NCBI RefSeq assembly: GCF_001556185.1
Contig: NZ_LSIJ01000005.1
Span: 1 to 18,128 of the forward strand
DNA: 18,128 bases
From: Sphingomonas sp. CCH10-B3
Lineage (GTDB): Bacteria > Pseudomonadota > Alphaproteobacteria > Sphingomonadales > Sphingomonadaceae
Direction of reading: 5' to 3'
Part shown: positions 15,097-18,128 of the stretch, in pieces
Layout: the number at the start of each line of letters is the position of its first letter
Position numbering within the stretch: position 1 is the first letter of the stretch
Program-made: the position numbers and the translations under genes
The notes under the pieces: model-generated
Databases searched by the model: none
Told to the model about the DNA's origin: nothing
What the model saw: only the letters and a program-made list of their open reading frames with translations

Positions 15097-16059
15097 TCAG
15101 ACGACGAAGATATCCTCTTCGGCCCACGCCGGAGCCGCACCCTTGGCGGCAGCTGTGAGCTTGACGTAGCCGGTACGATCAACCCCTAGCGGCAGATCCT
15201 TCGGCACGCCCATCACAGTCTGGGTCTTGAAGACAGTTCCTGGGGCGAGATCGAAGAAGGGGAATTCCGGTTCCGTACAGCCAAGGCAGGGCATGCCAGC
15301 ACGGGTCTTGGACGAAACGCGGTTCCACAGAATGCGGTTGCAGGGGCTGTGAGTCATCGGGCCGCGGCACCCCAGATCGTAATAGAGGCAGCCCTTGCGC
15401 TGACCGAAGGCCGTGGTCGAGACCTTGTAGGCGAAGTGCATGTTGCGGGTGCAGCCCGTCTGCGTGAAGCTGGAGAAGAAGGTCTTTGGCCGATGGAATT
15501 CGTCCAGCGTCAGGTCGCCCGCGCGGCCCGTGGCAACGGCGACAAGGATCTGCGTTACCCAGTCAGGGTGAGCGGGGCAGCCGGGAATATTGATGACCGG
15601 AAGGCCAGCCTGAGACGTGAAGCCTTCGCCCAGCGCTCCACCCTTGGCCCGCTTGAGGAACTGCAAGCCTTCGCTTTCAGACGGGTTCGGCGCCGTTGCC
15701 GGGATGCCGCCCCAGGTGGCGCAATCGCCGATTGCCACAACAAATTGCGCCTTGGCAGAAAGATCTGCCACCCAGTCTTTCATCGGGCGGCCACAGAAGC
15801 GATTCCATTCGCCGGTACCGTTGGGCGCATTGATGACGCTGCCTTCGAACACGAAAATGTCGAGCGGGATTTCGCCGGAAAGGCACTTTTCCATCATGAC
15901 TTTGACATTCTCACCCAGCTCGAGGCCAAGCGAGGGATGCCAAAGGACATTGATGCCAAAATCCGTCACCAGATCGCATGCGCTGGGCTCCTCGGCATTA
16001 AGGAAGGACATGGTGTTGCCAGAGCACGCACCGCCTTGAAGCCACAACAGATTCGCCAT
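15097..16059 (-). CDS. hupS: [NiFe]-hydrogenase small subunit, group 2a type
   Basis: Fe-S electron-transfer subunit, 320 residues, without a Tat signal, so the enzyme is cytosolic or held on the inner face of the membrane. The proximal-cluster region is C12-S-G-N15, where many hydrogenases have a second Cys at this point, with C113 (GDCATWGG) and C161 (IPGCPAHP). The medial cluster has C240, C258 and C261 (CNRILWN...CLGC). The distal region has C203, C224 and C231; the usual His ligand is replaced by Gln200 (QTGC). The pattern is that of cyanobacterial HupS and mycobacterial HucS. GGGAGA precedes the ATG. First gene behind the sigma-54 promoter. Confidence 0.96.
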   Translation of the reverse strand: MANLLWLQGGACSGNTMSFLNAEEPSACDLVTDFGINVLWHPSLGLELGENVKVMMEKCLSGEIPLDIFVFEGSVINAPNGTGEWNRFCGRPMKDWVADLSAKAQFVVAIGDCATWGGIPATAPNPSESEGLQFLKRAKGGALGEGFTSQAGLPVINIPGCPAHPDWVTQILVAVATGRAGDLTLDEFHRPKTFFSSFTQTGCTRNMHFAYKVSTTAFGQRKGCLYYDLGCRGPMTHSPCNRILWNRVSSKTRAGMPCLGCTEPEFPFFDLAPGTVFKTQTVMGVPKDLPLGVDRTGYVKLTAAAKGAAPAWAEEDIFVV

Positions 16060-16131
16060 TTCTCAGTCTCCCAACTTCCCGGCGGAGTGCCCGACCGGCC
16101 AAATGCCCCTGCGGGCTATGGGAGGACATTA

Positions 16132-16147
16132 AGCATGATTCGTGCCA
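16132..16147 (-). promoter_or_regulatory. Sigma-54 (-24/-12) promoter of hupS
   Basis: Read on the minus strand: TGGCACGAATCATGCT. This agrees with the consensus TGGCAC-N5-TTGCW except for A in place of the first T of the -12 block, and the GG-to-GC spacing is exactly 10. Transcription would begin near 16121, leaving a leader of about 60 bases before hupS. It needs an NtrC-type activator, and one is encoded just upstream. Confidence 0.83.
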
Positions 16148-16205
16148 GAAAAATAATAAAGCATTTTCAGTATTTTATGATGAAGCTCATATTTTCGGCG
16201 AAGAA
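16148..16205. promoter_or_regulatory. AT-rich spacer, possible bending site between operator and promoter
   Basis: This stretch is far richer in A+T than its surroundings and separates the upstream palindrome from the sigma-54 promoter. IHF-type bending is common here in sigma-54 systems. Only a degenerate IHF-like word (ATCAT-AAAA-TAC, minus strand) was found, so a bound protein is not claimed. Confidence 0.35.
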
Positions 16206-16207
16206 AA

Positions 16208-16224
16208 TGCAAAGAAACTTTGCA
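16208..16224. promoter_or_regulatory. Palindromic operator upstream of hupS
   Basis: TGCAAAGAAACTTTGCA: perfect 7-base arms around AAA. It is centred about 95 bases upstream of the predicted start of transcription, a usual place for an activator of a sigma-54 promoter. A second copy before the regulator gene has 15 of 17 identical bases. A weaker version, TTGAA-N7-TTGCA, lies at 16233-16249, 25 bases further upstream. Confidence 0.75.
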
Positions 16225-16287
16225 CGCACTCCTTGAAACATTCTTTGCAGTCGGAGCCGCAGGAGGTGCGTATGCCAACCGTTCAGG

Positions 16288-16503
16288 CTAGCCGTGCCGG
16301 TTGCCGCAGACCGGGCATTCAACTTCGCCGAACGCCGAATACCAGATGCCTTTGCAGCGCCCGCACCAATGGCCATGCGCACCAGAAAGTCCTGCACCCG
16401 CTGTTCGCGTCAGTTTTGTCGAGCCGAGGTCTTGTGGCGCCTCTTGCCCCGGATAGGGCATGCGGGAAAAACGCAAGCGAACAACATTGTCCCGGTCTGC
16501 CAT
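16288..16503 (-). CDS. Small zinc-ribbon protein (71 aa) between regulator and hupS
   Basis: The C-terminal third has C47-G-R-C50 and C63-P-V-C66, a CxxC-x12-CxxC zinc ribbon (or rubredoxin-like site), in GHWCGRCKG and VECPVCGN. The first 40 residues are basic and probably unstructured. The ATG at 16503, with GGGAG ten bases upstream, is preferred over an in-frame TTG at 16548. It starts 47 bases after the regulator stop and may be co-transcribed with it. The function is unknown: metal binding or nucleic-acid binding are both possible. Confidence 0.65.
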   Translation of the reverse strand: MADRDNVVRLRFSRMPYPGQEAPQDLGSTKLTRTAGAGLSGAHGHWCGRCKGIWYSAFGEVECPVCGNRHG

Positions 16504-16550
16504 TTCACTGCCACTCCCGTTCCTGCTCCTGCTCCTGCATGAGACCAACG

Positions 16551-17993
16551 TCAGCCATCATGCAGACCGTAGCGCTTGATCTTGTTGGCCAGGCCCACGC
16601 GGGATAGCCCCAGCGCGTCGGCAGTCTTGCTCTGGTTCCAGCGAAAACGGGTGAGTGCACCTACCACGACCCGTTGCTCCAGACGCTCGACCATCTCCTT
16701 GAGTGTGCCGCCTTCCATTTCCGCCTGCTGGCCGACATCCGGGGCAACAACGAGATTATCAAACACGGCCGAAAGGTTACGCTCTGTAATGTAACCACCA
16801 TTTTCAGCCAGCGCCACCGCGCGCCTGATCTCGCTTTCCAGTTCCCGGACATTGCCTGGATATTGATGAGCCTGCAGCCTGTCGAGCGCACTCTGCGTAA
16901 TGCCAATTACCCTGCGGCCGACTACTCCGGCATATTTCTCGATGAAGAAATCTGTAAGAACAGGAATATCCTCCCGCCTGTCTCGCAGCGCCGGGATGCT
17001 CAGCGAAAAGCCTTTGAGACGATAATACAGGTCACGCCGAAATTCGCCTTTTTCGACCATTTCCAGAAGCGGCCGGTTCGACGCCGCAATGATCCGGACA
17101 TTGGCATGCAACAACTTGTCCGACCCTAGCGGTTTAACCTCGCCATTCTGAAGGAAGCGCAGCAGGCTGACCTGGAAACTCGGCGAAACATCTGAAATTT
17201 CGTCAAGGAACACCGTTCCGCCATCTGCGGCACGGAACAGCCCAAGCCGGTCTGCGGTGGCTCCGGTGTAAGCCCCCCGCACATGTCCGAACAATTCGGA
17301 ATGGAGCGTGGAATCCAGCATACCGCCGCAATTCTGTACATGGATCGGAGAATCGACACGTGTAGAGTTGAAATGGATCGCTCGCGCCAGCAGTTCCTTG
17401 CCCGTCCCGGTGTCGCCCTCGATGAGGACTGGCAGATCGGTAACCGCCGCCTTGCGCGCTTCAACGATCAAATCAGCCATCTTGGCGCTGGCATAAACGA
17501 GCTTCTCGAATTGCGAGTAACCGCCCTTGACTGACATATCCACGCGTTCCTCGAAGATCTGGTCATCGACCGAAATCTTCAGTTCACGCGAAAGAAGGCG
17601 ATGGCGTCGCGAAAGTTCGTTCATTTCCAGGCTGCGCTTTACCATGAGCGCAATCTGATGAGGTGTTAGCGGCTTGAACAGATAGAGATAGGCGGCAGAG
17701 CGACGGACTGCCTCGCTGTCAGCTTCGTCGCGATTCTGCGAAGAGACCGCAATTCGACAAACCCCCGGATGTGACACGCGCGCGCGTGTCAGTATGTTGT
17801 CCTGGGCATCGTCCACCGTGTCGAGATCGCAAAGCAAGAGGTGTACTTCGATGTCGTTGAGCCGCTCCTGCGCGGCCTTGCCGTCCTCAGCTATGACCAG
17901 CCGGTAATCTGCTCGCTCCTTCAGCCCAGCTCGCGCCGCGCTGATCAGCGCATCGTCGCGCGAAACAACAAGGATCGTCAATTCCCCGGCCAA
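16551..17993 (-). CDS. hupR: NtrC-family hydrogenase response regulator (HupR/HoxA-like)
   Basis: Sigma-54 activator of about 480 residues: an N-terminal receiver domain (DD pair near the start, LLCDLD with the phospho-Asp, FKPLT with the Lys), a linker, an AAA+ domain with Walker A GDTGTGKE, the sigma-54 contact loop GAYTGA (Tyr for the usual Phe), GGTVFLDE Walker B, and ASNRPL and RRDLYYRLKGF sensor motifs, and a C-terminal Fis-type helix-turn-helix (KTADALGLSRVGLANKIKRYGL). The family controls hydrogenase genes; HupR and HoxA act mostly in unphosphorylated form. The TTG at 17993 is preferred, with GGGAGG five bases upstream; a further TTG at 18023 has none. No kinase or H2-sensing hydrogenase is seen here. 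Confidence 0.9.
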   Translation of the reverse strand: MAGELTILVVSRDDALISAARAGLKERADYRLVIAEDGKAAQERLNDIEVHLLLCDLDTVDDAQDNILTRARVSHPGVCRIAVSSQNRDEADSEAVRRSAAYLYLFKPLTPHQIALMVKRSLEMNELSRRHRLLSRELKISVDDQIFEERVDMSVKGGYSQFEKLVYASAKMADLIVEARKAAVTDLPVLIEGDTGTGKELLARAIHFNSTRVDSPIHVQNCGGMLDSTLHSELFGHVRGAYTGATADRLGLFRAADGGTVFLDEISDVSPSFQVSLLRFLQNGEVKPLGSDKLLHANVRIIAASNRPLLEMVEKGEFRRDLYYRLKGFSLSIPALRDRREDIPVLTDFFIEKYAGVVGRRVIGITQSALDRLQAHQYPGNVRELESEIRRAVALAENGGYITERNLSAVFDNLVVAPDVGQQAEMEGGTLKEMVERLEQRVVVGALTRFRWNQSKTADALGLSRVGLANKIKRYGLHDG

Positions 17994-17998
17994 ATGCA

Positions 17999-18004
17999 CC
18001 TCCC
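17999..18004 (-). promoter_or_regulatory. Ribosome binding site deciding the TTG start of the regulator
   Basis: GGGAGG read on the minus strand, five bases before the TTG at 17993. It supports a start ten codons downstream of the longest open frame (TTG at 18023) and leaves a receiver domain of normal length (MAGELTILVVSRDD). Confidence 0.65.
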
Positions 18005-18048
18005 AACATGCAGCGGACCGCAACTGCTACTGCCAGTCGCGACCGATG

Positions 18049-18065
18049 TGCAAGGAAAGTTTGCA
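18049..18065. promoter_or_regulatory. Palindromic operator upstream of the regulator gene
   Basis: TGCAAGGAAAGTTTGCA, TGCAA-N7-TTGCA, 15 of 17 bases identical to the operator before hupS. It is centred 64 bases upstream of the regulator start, near the expected promoter. A shared site suggests that the regulator controls its own gene, as activator or repressor. Confidence 0.7.
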
Positions 18066-18128
18066 TTTCGCCTGGTTAGCGTCCGCGCTCGTGGTGTAAT
18101 TTCTGGTGTAGATTGAGATGATCGCATG

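Noticed and set aside
16208..16224. FNR/Crp-type box as reading of the palindrome
   Set aside because: The arms TGCAA/TTGCA and their N7 spacing do not fit TTGAT-N4-ATCAA or TGTGA-N6-TCACA.
16167..16397. 76-codon open frame over the hupS promoter region
   Set aside because: It overlaps the zinc-ribbon gene and covers the operator; no motif or ribosome site.
18019..18036. Possible sigma-54 promoter before the regulator (TGGCAG...TTGC, minus strand)
   Set aside because: The GG-to-GC spacing is 11 instead of 10 and the blocks are imperfect; sigma-54 is strict about spacing.

Overview
The window is a nearly complete [NiFe]-hydrogenase locus. Except for the first ~0.9 kb, every gene that can be supported lies on the minus strand, so the operon reads from right to left. 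The large and small subunits lack a Tat signal and a membrane cytochrome partner, and the small subunit has the N-terminal pattern typical of group 2a enzymes (the cyanobacterial HupSL / mycobacterial Huc type, known for high-affinity H2 uptake). The sigma-54 regulation, the GC-rich composition and an interspersed CCGG-rich intergenic sequence suggest an alphaproteobacterium, possibly a sphingomonad; this host assignment is inference and not firm.

Layout in transcription order. (1) 18.1-16.3 kb: an NtrC-family response regulator (HupR/HoxA-like) and a 71-residue zinc-ribbon protein. (2) 16.3-16.06 kb: a regulatory region with a good -24/-12 sigma-54 promoter and an upstream TGCAA-N7-TTGCA palindrome; a near-identical palindrome (15 of 17 bases) precedes the regulator gene itself. 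(3) 16.06-13.4 kb: hupS and hupL, each followed by an inverted repeat able to form a hairpin. (4) 13.35-11.85 kb: two tandem paralogous Cys4 proteins, the HupD-type maturation protease and a small unknown protein. (5) 11.76-8.26 kb: a TPR-like protein, two tiny glycine-rich membrane proteins, a NifU-Rieske fusion and a six-repeat NHL propeller. This is the accessory set expected of a hydrogenase that passes electrons to the respiratory chain without a cytochrome b subunit. (6) 8.26-0.88 kb: hypF, hypC, a GmhA-like SIS-domain isomerase, hypD, hypE, a NiCoT-type nickel transporter, hypA (shortened, without its zinc domain) and hypB (His-rich). Many of these genes overlap by 1-4 bases, which points to translational coupling.

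(7) 0.88-0.55 kb is noncoding and CCGG-rich. (8) 0.55 kb to the left edge: an alpha/beta-hydrolase gene broken by the end of a Tn3-family transposon. Its 38-bp GGGG...TAAG terminal inverted repeat lies at 18-55.

How it works together: nickel enters through the transporter and is handled by HypA/HypB; HypC/D/E/F build the Fe(CN)2CO centre; HupD trims the HupL tail; HupSL oxidises H2; electrons probably leave by the NifU-Rieske protein and/or the small membrane proteins. The least described parts are the twin Cys4 proteins, the two small membrane proteins, the zinc-less HypA, the SIS isomerase and the shared operator.
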